Origin: Kluyvera genomosp. 1
GTDB lineage: Bacteria; Pseudomonadota; Gammaproteobacteria; Enterobacterales; Enterobacteriaceae
Assembly (NCBI RefSeq): GCF_001266615.1
Contig: NZ_LGHZ01000011.1
Location: 62,001-126,000, forward strand
Reading direction: 5' to 3'
DNA: 64,000 nt
Below the pieces are notes generated by a model that made no database searches, was not told the origin of the DNA, and saw only the letters and a program-made list of their open reading frames with translations. Below, in pieces: positions 1 through 9,568 of the stretch. Position 1 is the stretch's first letter, and the number at the start of each line of letters is the position of its first letter. Both the position numbers and the translations under genes were made by a program.

Positions 1-119
1 TTTTCCTTCACTTGTAATAATAAGCTTCAGCCGTTTTAATTTTATTAACCAATGAAACCTTAATTAAACATTAAGTGAGATTAATAATATTAAATTCATT
101 TACCGCTACAATGCGTTGC

Positions 120-546
<427 letters not shown>

Positions 547-574
547 CTCCAGCCTGGTACTAAGAGTCTGAAAT

Positions 575-2893
575 ATGAAAAAATTAACCATTGGTTTAAT
601 TGGCAATCCTAATTCCGGCAAGACGACCTTATTCAATCAGTTAACCGGTGCGCGCCAGCGCGTAGGTAACTGGGCCGGAGTCACGGTTGAACGTAAAGAA
701 GGGGCATTCTCGACCATCGACCATCAGGTCACCCTGGTCGACCTACCGGGCACTTACTCGCTCACCACTATCTCGTCGCAAACCTCGTTGGATGAGCAAA
801 TTGCCTGCCACTACATTCTCAGCGGTGATGCCGACCTGCTGATTAATGTCGTCGACGCTTCCAACCTTGAGCGTAACCTTTATCTGACGCTACAGCTGCT
901 GGAGCTGGGCATTCCCTGCGTTGTCGCGCTGAACATGCTCGATATTGCCGAGAAGCAAAAAATCCGCATTGACGTTGATGCTCTCGCCGCCCGCCTGGGC
1001 TGCCCGGTAGTACCGTTGGTTTCCACGCGCGGTCGCGGTATCGAAGCACTGAAAATGGCCATCGATCGTCACCAGGCGAATGAGCCTCTGGAGTTGGTAC
1101 ACTATCCGCAGCCACTGCTGCGCGAGGCCGATAATCTGGCCCGTGAGATGGCGGAAGATATCCCAGAACGCCAGCGTCAATGGCTGGGGATGCAGATGCT
1201 GGAAGGCGATATTTACAGCCGAGCCTACGCCGGCGACGCCGCGCACAAGCTGGATGTTTCACTCGCTCACCTGAGCGAAGAGATGGATGACCCCGCGCTG
1301 TATATCGCCGATGCGCGCTATCAAAGCATCGCCGCTATCTGCGACGCCGTCAGCAACACCCTAACCGCTGAACCAAGCCGTTTCACCACGGCGGTCGACA
1401 AAATCATCCTCAACCGGATTCTGGGTTTACCGATTTTCCTGTTCGTCATGTATCTGATGTTCTTGTTGGCAATCAACATCGGCGGCGCGCTGCAACCTAT
1501 CTTTGACGGTGGTTCAGTCGCTATCTTCATTCATGGCATTCAGTGGATTGGCTACACCCTACACTTCCCTGATTGGCTCACCGTATTCCTGGCGCAGGGC
1601 ATCGGCGGCGGTATCAACACCGTGCTACCATTAGTCCCGCAAATCGGCATGATGTATCTGTTCCTCTCCTTCCTTGAGGATTCAGGCTACATGGCTCGCG
1701 CCGCATTCGTGATGGACCGTCTGATGCAGTCGTTAGGTCTGCCGGGGAAATCCTTCGTGCCACTGATCGTTGGCTTCGGCTGTAACGTACCGTCGGTGAT
1801 GGGGGCTCGTACACTCGATGCACCGCGCGAACGTCTGATGACCATCATGATGGCACCATTTATGTCCTGTGGCGCACGACTGGCGATTTTCGCCGTCTTC
1901 GCCGCTGCCTTCTTTGGTCAAGGCGGTGCACTGGTGGTCTTCTCACTGTATGTGCTCGGTATTGCCATCGCCATCCTGACCGGCCTGATGCTCAAGTACA
2001 CCATCATGCGCGGCGAAGCATCACCGTTCGTCATGGAGCTTCCGGTGTACCACGTTCCGCACGTGAAAAGCCTGATTATCCAGACCTGGCAGCGCTTGAA
2101 AGGCTTCGTACTGCGTGCCGGTAAAGTTATCGTTATCGTCAGCATCTTCCTCAGCGCGCTGAACAGCTTCTCCTTCAGCGGCAAAATTGTCGATAACATC
2201 AATGACTCCGCGCTGGCTTCGGTGAGCCGAGCTATCACGCCGGTATTTAAACCGATTGGCGTGCACGAGGATAACTGGCAGGCGACTGTCGGGCTGTTTA
2301 CCGGCGCGATGGCGAAAGAAGTGGTTGTCGGTACGCTGAACACCCTTTACACCGCTGAAAACATTCAGAACGAAGAGTTTAACCCGCAGGAATTCCACCT
2401 CGGTGATGAACTGCTGGCGGCTGCGGATGAAACCTGGCAGGGCCTGAAAGACACCTTCAGCCTGAGCGTACTGGCAAACCCCATTGAAGCCAGCAAAGGC
2501 GATGGCGAAATGGAAACCGGCGCCATGGGCGTGATGAGCACCAAATTCGGCAGCGCGGCGGCAGCCTACAGCTACCTGATTTTCGTGCTGCTCTATATCC
2601 CATGCATCTCGGTAATGGGCGCAGTTGCTCGTGAATCGAGCCGCGGCTGGATGACCTTCTCCATTCTGTGGGGGCTGAATATCGCCTACTCGCTCTCGAC
2701 GCTGTACTACCAGACCGTCAGCTTTAGCCAGCATCCACGCTACAGCCTGGTGTGCATTCTGGCGGTGATTCTGTTCAACGTGGTACTGCTGGGCCTGTTG
2801 CGTCGTGCTCGTAGCCGCGTGGACGTTTCGCTGCTGGCCACGCGCAAAACGCCAACGTCATGCTGCTCTAGCCCAGCGGGCGATTGTCACTAG
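575..2893 (+). CDS. feoB: Ferrous iron transporter B (GTP-dependent permease)
   Basis: A 772-residue inner-membrane Fe(II) transporter, the usual enterobacterial length. The N-terminal G domain shows G1 GNPNSGKTT (residues 10-18), the DxxG motif DLPG (56-59) and G4 NMLD (120-123). A helical GDI-like region follows, then a polytopic membrane domain from about residue 280 carrying two homologous gate regions (near [14 protein letters not shown] and later near [15 protein letters not shown]). The C-terminal tail is cysteine-rich ([10 protein letters not shown]). It is the second gene of feoABC; the stop codon overlaps the ribosome site TAGGAG of feoC, suggesting coupled translation. Expression is probably anaerobic and iron-repressed. 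Confidence 0.97.
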   Translation: MKKLTIGLIGNPNSGKTTLFNQLTGARQRVGNWAGVTVERKEGAFSTIDHQVTLVDLPGTYSLTTISSQTSLDEQIACHYILSGDADLLINVVDASNLERNLYLTLQLLELGIPCVVALNMLDIAEKQKIRIDVDALAARLGCPVVPLVSTRGRGIEALKMAIDRHQANEPLELVHYPQPLLREADNLAREMAEDIPERQRQWLGMQMLEGDIYSRAYAGDAAHKLDVSLAHLSEEMDDPALYIADARYQSIAAICDAVSNTLTAEPSRFTTAVDKIILNRILGLPIFLFVMYLMFLLAINIGGALQPIFDGGSVAIFIHGIQWIGYTLHFPDWLTVFLAQGIGGGINTVLPLVPQIGMMYLFLSFLEDSGYMARAAFVMDRLMQSLGLPGKSFVPLIVGFGCNVPSVMGARTLDAPRERLMTIMMAPFMSCGARLAIFAVFAAAFFGQGGALVVFSLYVLGIAIAILTGLMLKYTIMRGEASPFVMELPVYHVPHVKSLIIQTWQRLKGFVLRAGKVIVIVSIFLSALNSFSFSGKIVDNINDSALASVSRAITPVFKPIGVHEDNWQATVGLFTGAMAKEVVVGTLNTLYTAENIQNEEFNPQEFHLGDELLAAADETWQGLKDTFSLSVLANPIEASKGDGEMETGAMGVMSTKFGSAAAAYSYLIFVLLYIPCISVMGAVARESSRGWMTFSILWGLNIAYSLSTLYYQTVSFSQHPRYSLVCILAVILFNVVLLGLLRRARSRVDVSLLATRKTPTSCCSSPAGDCH

Positions 2894-2901
2894 GAGTCGA
2901 C

Positions 2902-3138
2902 ATGGCATCATTGATCGAAGTACGCGATATGTTGGCACTGCAAGGACGCATGGAAGCCGCACAGCTCAGCGCCCAACTGCATACGCCACAGGCGCTGGTC
3001 GATGCCATGCTGGGCCGCCTGGAAGCCATGGGGAAAGTCGTGAAGATTAGCGAAGATCCTGATGGCTGCCTCTCCGGCAGCTGTAAAAGCTGTCCGGAAG
3101 GGAAAGCCTGCTTACGTGAATGGTGGGCACTGCGCTGA
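2902..3138 (+). CDS. feoC: FeoC, [Fe-S]-dependent regulator of Feo
   Basis: A 78-residue winged-helix protein and last gene of feoABC. Four cysteines, C56, C61, C64 and C70, in the pattern [15 protein letters not shown], match the cluster-binding loop of Klebsiella-type FeoC, which can bind an Fe-S cluster and has been reported to protect FeoB from FtsH proteolysis. The start at 2902 ([10 protein letters not shown]) follows TAGGAG with proper spacing; an in-frame ATG at 2884 lies inside feoB and is less likely. The sequence resembles FeoC as I recall it from Klebsiella. Its exact role (transcriptional or post-translational) remains debated for the family. Confidence 0.92.
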   Translation: MASLIEVRDMLALQGRMEAAQLSAQLHTPQALVDAMLGRLEAMGKVVKISEDPDGCLSGSCKSCPEGKACLREWWALR

Positions 3139-3145
3139 TACCCTA

Positions 3146-3172
3146 TTCCCGGCGTTAAATTGACGCCGGGAA
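3146..3172. terminator. Hairpin between convergent feoC and the DUF1471 gene
   Basis: A perfect 10-bp stem (TTCCCGGCGT with ACGCCGGGAA) around a 7-base loop lies between the two convergent stop codons. No T-run follows on either strand, so it may be a 3'-end stabilising or weakly terminating hairpin rather than a classical intrinsic terminator. Confidence 0.5.
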
Positions 3173-3186
3173 CAGAGGATTAGAAG

Positions 3187-3456
3187 CTACTTATAAACGT
3201 CCGCATTACCATGGACGGTTTTTTCGTTTTTCTCGCCCGCAATGATCACATAGTACTTCCCGCCCATCTCATCCGCCTTTTTCGAAAGATCGCGTTTGGC
3301 GTCCATTGGTGACGTGGTTCTTGACGTGGTGATGTTGCCAATTTTGGTCAAATTCATCTTGGCGACATCATCTTTCTGGATCTCTTTAGCAGCAAACGCA
3401 CCAAACGACAGGGAGCCAATCACCAGAGATGCAACAATACCTGTAATAAGTTTCAT
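3187..3456 (-). CDS. BhsA/McbA-type DUF1471 small secreted protein
   Basis: An 89-residue protein with a clear Sec signal peptide (MKLITGIVASLVIGSLSFGA, cleavage probably after AFA) and a compact mature domain containing a K-A-DEMGGKYYVI strand typical of the YdgH/BhsA/McbA (DUF1471) family. Members are periplasmic or surface proteins linked to stress and biofilm, but the function of this one cannot be told from sequence. It lies between feoC and bioH, on the minus strand, where E. coli carries yhgA instead. Its gene starts 115 bases after the end of bioH and probably has its own promoter. Confidence 0.82.
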   Translation of the reverse strand: MKLITGIVASLVIGSLSFGAFAAKEIQKDDVAKMNLTKIGNITTSRTTSPMDAKRDLSKKADEMGGKYYVIIAGEKNEKTVHGNADVYK

Positions 3457-3571
3457 AGCCTCTACTCTCCATAAGGGTTGTATTTGCGCTACAGCGTTCG
3501 GATGAAATAATCACCTGCTGCAGCAGCTTAAGTATTGCTATGAATATCTGTTTTACCACTTACTACAGGAA

Positions 3572-4348
3572 TTAATTCGTTAATTGCTTTTTCAATGCCA
3601 CCAGCGGTTCGCAAAATACCTGAGGATGAGAGATAAACGGCGCGTGCGCGGCCTTATCAAAAATTACGGATTCACTGCCCGGCCATAGCGTGTCGAGAAG
3701 CGGCACGATTTTACGCGGAACCAGCCCATCCAACCGCCCGTACATACGCAGGAATGGCATATTGAGCCGCACCAGCGCCTGACGCATATCGGCGGTTTTC
3801 AAAATCTCCAGCCCACCGTTAAGGACTTCCGATGAAGGCATAGGCAGTGACAGCACCGTCTTCTTCAACGCTCTGGCATCCTGTCGCGCGCTTTCGGTCC
3901 CCATGGTCTGCAGTGCCAAAAAACGTTCCACGGTACGCTGGAAATCATCAGTGAGCTGCTGCTGGAAGCCACTCAATACCTCGGGTTTAATCCCCGGCCA
4001 TTCATCCTGTGCGGCAAAGCATGGCGATGACGCCACGGTTACCAACGCCTGTACGCGTTCAGGGTGACGCAATGCGATTTGGCTGGCGACCAGCCCCCCC
4101 AGACTCCAGCCAAGCCAAACGGCTTGCTCTGGTGCTTTCTCCAGTACTTTTTCGGCTATCTCTTCCAGCGATAAAGCGCCAAAGCCTACGCTCCGGCCAT
4201 AGCCCGGCAGATCGACCAAATGCAATGTAAAATGCGCGCCTAATTCCGGCGTAATGCAATCCCAAACCTGTGCGTTCAGTCCCCATCCGTGCAGCAGCAC
4301 AAGATGACAATTTCCTTCGCCCGTGGTTTGCCACCAGATGTCGTTCAT
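3572..4348 (-). CDS. bioH: Pimeloyl-[acyl-carrier protein] methyl ester esterase
   Basis: A 258-residue alpha/beta hydrolase that cleaves the methyl ester of pimeloyl-ACP, ending the disguised fatty-acid route that makes the biotin precursor. The catalytic triad is visible: S82 in GWSLGG, D207 in RLDGLVP and H235 in KAAHAPF, all at the positions of the E. coli enzyme. The oxyanion region [11 protein letters not shown] is also conserved. It is cytosolic. The gene is divergent from gntX with only 38 bases between their start codons, so the two promoters must be very close or overlap. Confidence 0.96.
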   Translation of the reverse strand: MNDIWWQTTGEGNCHLVLLHGWGLNAQVWDCITPELGAHFTLHLVDLPGYGRSVGFGALSLEEIAEKVLEKAPEQAVWLGWSLGGLVASQIALRHPERVQALVTVASSPCFAAQDEWPGIKPEVLSGFQQQLTDDFQRTVERFLALQTMGTESARQDARALKKTVLSLPMPSSEVLNGGLEILKTADMRQALVRLNMPFLRMYGRLDGLVPRKIVPLLDTLWPGSESVIFDKAAHAPFISHPQVFCEPLVALKKQLTN

Positions 4349-4386
4349 CAGCTATTGTTCTCATTTCTTCGCTCTAAGGGGGGATT

Positions 4387-5061
4387 ATGCTAACAGTCCA
4401 CGGCTTGTGCTGGCTATGCCAAATGCCTCTTGCGCTGCCCGCATGGGGCGTTTGCTCGCGCTGTAGCAAAACGTTATTTAGCAAGATGTGCGGTTGCCCG
4501 CAGTGCGGATTGCCGTCTGCTAGCACCAATACGCCATGCGGGCGCTGCCTGCAAAAACCGCCGCCGTGGCAACGGTTAGTGGCGGTGAATGGCTATCAGC
4601 CGCCGCTCAGTGAGATGGTTCATCGCTTCAAGTTTAACGGTAAAGCCGAGCTGGCTGCCACACTCGCACGCCTGCTGCTTTTAGCCGTTCGCCAGCAGTC
4701 AGGGCTTCCTCCACCCCAACAGCTTATTAGTGTACCGCTATGGCAGCGACGTCACTGGCGACGCGGCTTTAACCAAAGTGATCTGCTGTGCAAAGCGCTC
4801 AGCACATGGCTGCCTTGCGAATATCATCCCCGGACGCTTGCCCGCATTCGCCCCACCGCCACTCAACATCAGCTCAGCGCACGACGACGTTCGCACAACC
4901 TGAAAAACGCGTTTCGGCTTGAATTACCCGTGCAGGGTCGCCATATGGTTATTGTGGATGATGTTGTCACGACGGGCAGTACTGCAGCCGAGATTTCCCG
5001 CCTGCTTTTGCGAAATGGCGCGGCGAGCGTTCAGGTATGGTGTCTGTGTCGCACCTTGTAG
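4387..5061 (+). CDS. gntX: ComF-family phosphoribosyltransferase-like protein GntX
   Basis: A 224-residue ComF-type protein. The N-terminus carries a cysteine-rich zinc-ribbon-like region (C8/C11, C23/C26, C35/C37/C40, C51/C54) and the C-terminus a type I phosphoribosyltransferase motif, VIVDDVVTTGST (188-199). E. coli GntX was named for a gluconate-linked phenotype, and the gene has also been tied to use of DNA as a nutrient; the biochemical activity is unproven. The ATG at 4387 is 38 bases from the divergent bioH start. The 3' end overlaps the -35 region of the nfuA promoter. Confidence 0.9.
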   Translation: MLTVHGLCWLCQMPLALPAWGVCSRCSKTLFSKMCGCPQCGLPSASTNTPCGRCLQKPPPWQRLVAVNGYQPPLSEMVHRFKFNGKAELAATLARLLLLAVRQQSGLPPPQQLISVPLWQRRHWRRGFNQSDLLCKALSTWLPCEYHPRTLARIRPTATQHQLSARRRSHNLKNAFRLELPVQGRHMVIVDDVVTTGSTAAEISRLLLRNGAASVQVWCLCRTL

Positions 5062-5107
5062 ACCCCCAGCGATGGGCGTATTATAACCAACTAAAGTAGT
5101 CAACTAT
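5056..5107 (+). promoter_or_regulatory. nfuA promoter with IscR type 1 site
   Basis: A sigma-70-like promoter has -35 TTGTAG (5056-5061, overlapping the gntX stop) and -10 TATTAT (5079-5084) with a 17-bp spacer. Positions 5083-5107 match the 25-base type 1 IscR consensus at 22 positions by my alignment, with the diagnostic core AGTC at 5098-5101. In E. coli nfuA (yhgI) is a known target of [2Fe-2S]-IscR repression. The site covers the -10 and start region, so repression by occlusion is the natural inference. Confidence 0.78.
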
Positions 5108-5119
5108 TAGGTCAAAGCT

Positions 5120-5695
5120 ATGATCCGTATTTCCGATACTGCGCAAGCGCACTTTGCCAAACTTCTGCAAAATCAGGAAGAAGGGACCCAGATCCGTGTA
5201 TTCGTGATCAACCCTGGTACGCCTAACGCAGAATGCGGCGTTTCTTATTGCCCGCCGGATGCGGTGGAAGCAAGTGATACAGCACTGAAATTTGAACAGC
5301 TCACCGCTTATGTCGATGAACTGAGCGCTCCGTATCTGGAAGATGCGGAAATTGATTTCGTCACCGACCAGTTGGGTTCTCAGCTGACGCTGAAAGCACC
5401 TAACGCTAAAATGCGTAAAGTGTCCGACGATGCGCCGCTGATGGAGCGCGTTGAGTACATGCTGCAATCACAGATTAACCCACAGCTGGCAGGCCACGGT
5501 GGCCGCGTTACGCTGATGGAAATCACCGAAGACGGCTTAGCTATTCTGCAGTTTGGCGGCGGTTGTAACGGCTGTTCGATGGTGGATGTGACCCTGAAAG
5601 AAGGCATCGAGAAGCAGCTGCTGGTTGAGTTCCCCGAGCTCAAAGGTGTACGCGATCTCACCGAACACCAGCGCGGCGAACACTCTTACTACTAA
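5120..5695 (+). CDS. nfuA: Fe-S biogenesis carrier protein NfuA
   Basis: A 191-residue cytosolic iron-sulfur carrier. The N-terminal half is a degenerate A-type carrier domain and the C-terminal half is a Nfu domain with the CxxC motif C149-N-G-C152 ([10 protein letters not shown]), which binds a [4Fe-4S] cluster between two subunits. It delivers clusters to client enzymes under iron or oxidative stress. The length equals the E. coli protein. It is probably transcribed alone from the IscR-marked promoter that overlaps the end of gntX; a hairpin follows at 5718. Confidence 0.97.
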   Translation: MIRISDTAQAHFAKLLQNQEEGTQIRVFVINPGTPNAECGVSYCPPDAVEASDTALKFEQLTAYVDELSAPYLEDAEIDFVTDQLGSQLTLKAPNAKMRKVSDDAPLMERVEYMLQSQINPQLAGHGGRVTLMEITEDGLAILQFGGGCNGCSMVDVTLKEGIEKQLLVEFPELKGVRDLTEHQRGEHSYY

Positions 5696-5717
5696 TACTA
5701 CGAGTGATTCTCCCACG

Positions 5718-5748
5718 ACCCGGGCAAGGCACTAAGCCGACCCCGGGT
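5718..5748. repeat. GC-rich hairpin after nfuA
   Basis: ACCCGGG at 5718-5724 pairs with CCCGGGT at 5742-5748 around a 17-base loop. There is no T-run. It may be a REP-like 3' hairpin for nfuA. The rest of the 412-base gap before gntT is occupied by the gntT control region listed separately. Confidence 0.4.
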
Positions 5749-5805
5749 TAGCGCCAATTCCCTCACAGACGCTTCGCCTGAACGGGCACAACACCTTCAT
5801 TTCTC

Positions 5806-5822
5806 ATGTTACCGCGCAACAT
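5806..5822. promoter_or_regulatory. Possible upstream GntR operator of gntT
   Basis: ATGTTACCGCGCAACAT contains a perfect left half (ATGTTACC) and right half AACAT, but is one base longer than the 16-base GntR operator. It lies about 120 bp upstream of the operator that overlaps the promoter, so it could be an auxiliary looping site. This is the weakest of the three sites. Confidence 0.4.
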
Positions 5823-5868
5823 TCCTCTCATTTTTCGATCCGCAACGCTGCAAAAATCCAGCTAATAG

Positions 5869-5884
5869 TTTGACTGGAGTCGCA
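5869..5884. promoter_or_regulatory. CRP site of gntT
   Basis: TTTGA-CTGGAG-TCGCA matches 8 of 10 defined positions of TGTGA-N6-TCACA. Its centre is about 71 bases upstream of the start predicted from the -10 at 5936-5941, the spacing reported for CRP at E. coli gntT. cAMP-CRP activation is therefore the expected role. Confidence 0.6.
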
Positions 5885-5925
5885 TATTTCACATTTCCAC
5901 CGCCTGACATATTCTCAAACACAGC

Positions 5926-5941
5926 ATGTTACCCGTATCAT
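5926..5941. promoter_or_regulatory. GntR operator overlapping the gntT -10
   Basis: ATGTTACCCGTATCAT is a 16-base near-palindrome matching the GntR operator pattern (ATGTTACC-GGTAACAT type). Its last six bases, TATCAT, make a good -10 element, so GntR bound here would block RNA polymerase. Gluconate releases GntR in E. coli. Confidence 0.75.
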
Positions 5942-6072
5942 CCCGCCATACGCCATCGTGTTAAATAATAGCCAGCTATTCTCTGTCTGAGTCATACAAC
6001 ATTACGGTGGCGTGAAGTAGTCAGTACCTATTCCCTCTGTAGGGACAATTGGAAGTTGTCGTAGCAACAATG

Positions 6073-6088
6073 ACGTTACCCATAACAA
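6073..6088. promoter_or_regulatory. Downstream GntR operator in the gntT leader
   Basis: ACGTTACCCATAACAA matches 13 of 16 bases of the symmetric form ATGTTACCCGTAACAT. It ends 19 bases before the gntT start codon and its centre is about 147 bp from the promoter operator. E. coli gntT also has a second operator well downstream of the start point, thought to act by looping. Confidence 0.6.
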
Positions 6089-6107
6089 ATTAAAGGCTGG
6101 AAAAATT

Positions 6108-7424
6108 ATGCCATTAATCATCGTAGCAATCGGGGTTATCCTCTTATTACTGTTGATGATCCGCTTCAAAATGAACGGATTCATCGCACTGGTTCTGGTG
6201 GCTCTGGCCGTCGGATTGATGCAGGGCATGCCCCTGGACAAAGTGATCGTCTCCATTAAAAATGGCGTAGGCGGTACCCTCGGTGGACTGGCGCTGATTA
6301 TGGGCTTCGGCGCCATGCTCGGTAAGATGCTGGCCGACTGCGGTGGTGCACAGCGTATCGCAACCACCCTTATCGATAAATTTGGTCGTAAGCACATTCA
6401 GTGGGCCGTCGTACTGACCGGTTTCACCGTAGGCTTCGCACTGTTCTATGAAGTGGGCTTCGTGTTGCTGCTGCCGTTGGTCTTCACCATCGCTGCCTCC
6501 GCGCGTATTCCTCTGCTGTATGTCGGTGTACCGATGGCTGCGGCGCTGTCCGTCACCCACGGCTTCCTGCCACCACATCCAGGCCCAACGGCTATCGCCA
6601 CCATCTTCCACGCGGATATGGGTAAAACCCTGCTGTACGGTACGCTGCTGGCCATCCCAACCGTTATTCTGGCGGGCCCGGTTTATGCTCGCTGCCTGAA
6701 AGGCATCGACAAGCCAATTCCGGAAGGTCTGCACAACCCGAAAACCTTCACCGACGCAGAAATGCCATCCTTCGGCGTTAGCGTTTGGACTTCTCTGGTT
6801 CCGGTTATCCTGATGGCACTGCGTGCTGTCGCTGAAATGGTGCTGCCGAAAGGTCACGCCCTGCTGCCTGCCGCCGAGTTCTTCGGTGACCCGGTAATGG
6901 CGACGCTGATTGCGGTACTGATTGCTATCTTCACCTTCGGCCTGAACCGCGGCCGTTCTATGGATGAAATCAACGACACGCTGATCTCCTCCATCAAAAT
7001 TATCGCCATGATGCTGCTGATCATCGGCGGTGGCGGTGCGTTCAAACAGGTTCTGGTCGACAGCGGCGTGGATAAATACATTGCCTCTATCATGCACGAA
7101 TCCAACGTATCTCCGCTGTTTATGGCCTGGTCTATCGCTGCGGTTCTGCGTATTGCGCTGGGTTCAGCCACCGTTGCGGCGATTACCGCAGGCGGTATTG
7201 CAGCGCCACTGATTGCCACCACGGGCGTCAGCCCAGAGCTGATGGTTATCGCGGTAGGTTCCGGTTCCGTTATCTTCTCCCACGTCAACGATCCGGGCTT
7301 CTGGCTGTTTAAAGAGTACTTCAACCTGACTATCGGCGAGACCATTAAGTCCTGGTCTATGCTGGAAACCATTATCTCGGTGTGTGGTCTGGTAGGCTGT
7401 CTGCTGCTGGGGATGGTGGTTTAA
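6108..7424 (+). CDS. gntT: High-affinity gluconate:H+ symporter
   Basis: A 438-residue polytopic inner-membrane permease of the GntP family, importing D-gluconate for phosphorylation by GntK (about 28 kb away here) and entry to the Entner-Doudoroff pathway. The sequence is hydrophobic throughout, starts MPLIIVAIGVILLLLLMIRF, and keeps the family segment HGFLPPHPGPTAIA. The length equals E. coli GntT. It is a single-gene unit, with CRP and GntR sites upstream and a strong terminator downstream. A ribosome site (AAAGG, then CTGGA) precedes the ATG. Confidence 0.95.
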   Translation: MPLIIVAIGVILLLLLMIRFKMNGFIALVLVALAVGLMQGMPLDKVIVSIKNGVGGTLGGLALIMGFGAMLGKMLADCGGAQRIATTLIDKFGRKHIQWAVVLTGFTVGFALFYEVGFVLLLPLVFTIAASARIPLLYVGVPMAAALSVTHGFLPPHPGPTAIATIFHADMGKTLLYGTLLAIPTVILAGPVYARCLKGIDKPIPEGLHNPKTFTDAEMPSFGVSVWTSLVPVILMALRAVAEMVLPKGHALLPAAEFFGDPVMATLIAVLIAIFTFGLNRGRSMDEINDTLISSIKIIAMMLLIIGGGGAFKQVLVDSGVDKYIASIMHESNVSPLFMAWSIAAVLRIALGSATVAAITAGGIAAPLIATTGVSPELMVIAVGSGSVIFSHVNDPGFWLFKEYFNLTIGETIKSWSMLETIISVCGLVGCLLLGMVV

Positions 7425-7443
7425 CACCACGCATTACCGATAT

Positions 7444-7480
7444 AAAAACGCCGGGGTTTGCCCCGGCGTTTTTGTTTTTA
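7444..7480. terminator. Bidirectional terminator between gntT and malQ
   Basis: A 13-bp perfect stem (AAAAACGCCGGGG with CCCCGGCGTTTTT) and a TTTG loop, followed by TTTTTGTTTTT on the plus strand and preceded by A-rich sequence. It can terminate gntT and, read from the other side, malPQ. Confidence 0.9.
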
Positions 7481-9559
7481 CTTCTTCTTGCTCGCCGCTT
7501 TCCGGCGCTTGTCCAAATCTTTAATCAGCTTGTTCACATCATCATCAGCAAACATCGCTTCCAGAGAAGTGGAGAGCTTACGTCGCCAGTTCGGATACTC
7601 GGTACTGGTGCCAGGGATATTCACCGGCGAGGACATCTGCAGCCAGTCTTCCGGCTGAAGCCCCAACAGCGCGCTATTGCTATCAGCGATATAACGCTGC
7701 ATACCGCGGCTTAAAGTGGCGGTCATCGACATCAGTGACGCTTTGTGACCCGCACGTTTCGGCAGCGTGCCGTACTTGTGCAGCGCATCCATCAGCCCTT
7801 GCTTGGCCAGCTCACGATCCTGATACAGCCCGCGCAGCACATCAGCATCGGGGTACAGACCCAGCTCATTACCCAGCGTCAAATCACCGCTTTCCCAATA
7901 GCCGCGCAGCGTTGGCAGGTCATGAGTGGTGGCCACGGCCATCGACTGTTCCGGATACGCTTTTGGTGAACGGAAGGTCTTCTCATGATCATTCTCAAAG
8001 TAGAGAACTTTGTAGGAATAAACACCGCTCTTACGCAACTTACTGACGATCTCAACCGGCACTGTCCCTAAATCTTCACCAATCACCATGCAGTTGTGAC
8101 GCTTACTTTCCAGCGCCAGAATCGACAACAGCGCATCCACAGGATACTGCACGTAGGCACCGTGGTCGGCGGTTTCACCGTACGGGATCCACCACAGACG
8201 CAGTACCGACATGACGTGGTCGATACGCAGCGCGCCGCAGTTCTTCATATTGGCACGCAGCAGTTCGATAAAGGGCTCATAGGCGCGGGCCGCAATGATA
8301 TGCGGATCCATCGGCGGCAGCCCCCAGTTTTGCCCCAGCGGCCCGAGGATATCCGGCGGTGCGCCAACGGATGCCTTTAAACAGTACAGCTCGCGATCAC
8401 ACCAGGTTTCCGCGCCACCTTCGGCCACGCCCACTGCCAGGTCGCGATAGAGGCCAATCGGCATCTCGTCACGCTGGCTGGTCTGCCAGCAGTCGGCAAA
8501 CTGGATATACGCCAGCCATTGCAACCACAGGTAGAAATCCACCTCGTCGGCATGCTTTTTACAGAACGCATGGACTTCCGGGCTATCGGTGGTGCGATAG
8601 GCTTCCGGCCAAACCGGCCAGCCCCAGCGCATCGGATCTTCTTTCACCTGATGAGCGTGCAGCGCATCAAATGCCGCCTGCCAATACAGGCTCTCACCTT
8701 CTTTATCAACGAAGTAGCGGAAGGTCGCCATCTGCTCATCATTGCGTTTGGCAAAGCGCTTCCACGCCATACGCAGCGCGGTCATTTTCAATTCGGTGAC
8801 CGCGGTGTAATCCACCTGTGCCACCTCACGTGCGGCTTTCAGCTTCTGCTGCGTCGCCGGCAGTTTCCACCAAGCCTGCGCCTCTTCGCTTTTGGCGAAG
8901 TCTTCCACCGCATTGACATCAATATAGATAACGTTCATCCAACGGCGCGATGAAGGGCTGTATGGGCTCGCACTTTCCGGATTCGCCGGATAGAGCGCAT
9001 GAATCGGGTTGAGGCCGATGAACGCGCCACCACGTTTGGCGACTTCCGGCAGCATCGCCTTCAGGTCACCAAAATCACCAATCCCCCAGTTATTCTCTGA
9101 GCGCAAGGTGTAAAGCTGCACACAGGCACCCCATAGCTTTTTGGCCTCTTTGAGCGGCTGCGGTTCATAGCAACGCTCTGGCGCGACGATCACCCGGCAG
9201 TGCCAGCGTTCGTCGCTCTGCGTCAGCGTCAGTGAGTGATACCCTTCCGACAAGCGGGTCGGCAGGCTGAGGTTTTTCCCCCCAGCCACTTGCCCCTGGT
9301 ACTGCTTGCCCTCTTCGGTAGTGAGGATCCAGCTAAATTCACCTTTCCCCTCCACCGGCAGCGCCATTTTCTTACCGTACGTCCAGACCATCACGTTCGG
9401 CATCGGCGTTGCCGCTGTTTCGGCGGCATCGCGGTGCATCGCGTCAAGCAAACGCCGTTTGGTGTCGGCATCGATAGACTGCGGCTTTCCGTGGGCATTG
9501 ATGTAGTTTGGGCTAATCCCCGCCGCCAGCGCGGCATTATCAAGGCGTTTGCTTTCCAT
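7478..9559 (-). CDS. malQ: 4-alpha-glucanotransferase (amylomaltase)
   Basis: A 693-residue cytosolic GH77 enzyme that transfers maltodextrin segments between chains and releases glucose, so that MalP can degrade short dextrins. The catalytic residues are visible: D447 in LRIDHV, E495 in IGEDLG and D547 in TTHDLP. The family N-terminal extension (about 140 residues) is intact. It is the second gene of malPQ; only nine bases separate it from malP, with AGGACA as ribosome site. Transcription is expected from the MalT-dependent malP promoter. Confidence 0.97.
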   Translation of the reverse strand: MESKRLDNAALAAGISPNYINAHGKPQSIDADTKRRLLDAMHRDAAETAATPMPNVMVWTYGKKMALPVEGKGEFSWILTTEEGKQYQGQVAGGKNLSLPTRLSEGYHSLTLTQSDERWHCRVIVAPERCYEPQPLKEAKKLWGACVQLYTLRSENNWGIGDFGDLKAMLPEVAKRGGAFIGLNPIHALYPANPESASPYSPSSRRWMNVIYIDVNAVEDFAKSEEAQAWWKLPATQQKLKAAREVAQVDYTAVTELKMTALRMAWKRFAKRNDEQMATFRYFVDKEGESLYWQAAFDALHAHQVKEDPMRWGWPVWPEAYRTTDSPEVHAFCKKHADEVDFYLWLQWLAYIQFADCWQTSQRDEMPIGLYRDLAVGVAEGGAETWCDRELYCLKASVGAPPDILGPLGQNWGLPPMDPHIIAARAYEPFIELLRANMKNCGALRIDHVMSVLRLWWIPYGETADHGAYVQYPVDALLSILALESKRHNCMVIGEDLGTVPVEIVSKLRKSGVYSYKVLYFENDHEKTFRSPKAYPEQSMAVATTHDLPTLRGYWESGDLTLGNELGLYPDADVLRGLYQDRELAKQGLMDALHKYGTLPKRAGHKASLMSMTATLSRGMQRYIADSNSALLGLQPEDWLQMSSPVNIPGTSTEYPNWRRKLSTSLEAMFADDDVNKLIKDLDKRRKAASKKK

Positions 9560-9568
9560 TGCCTGTCC

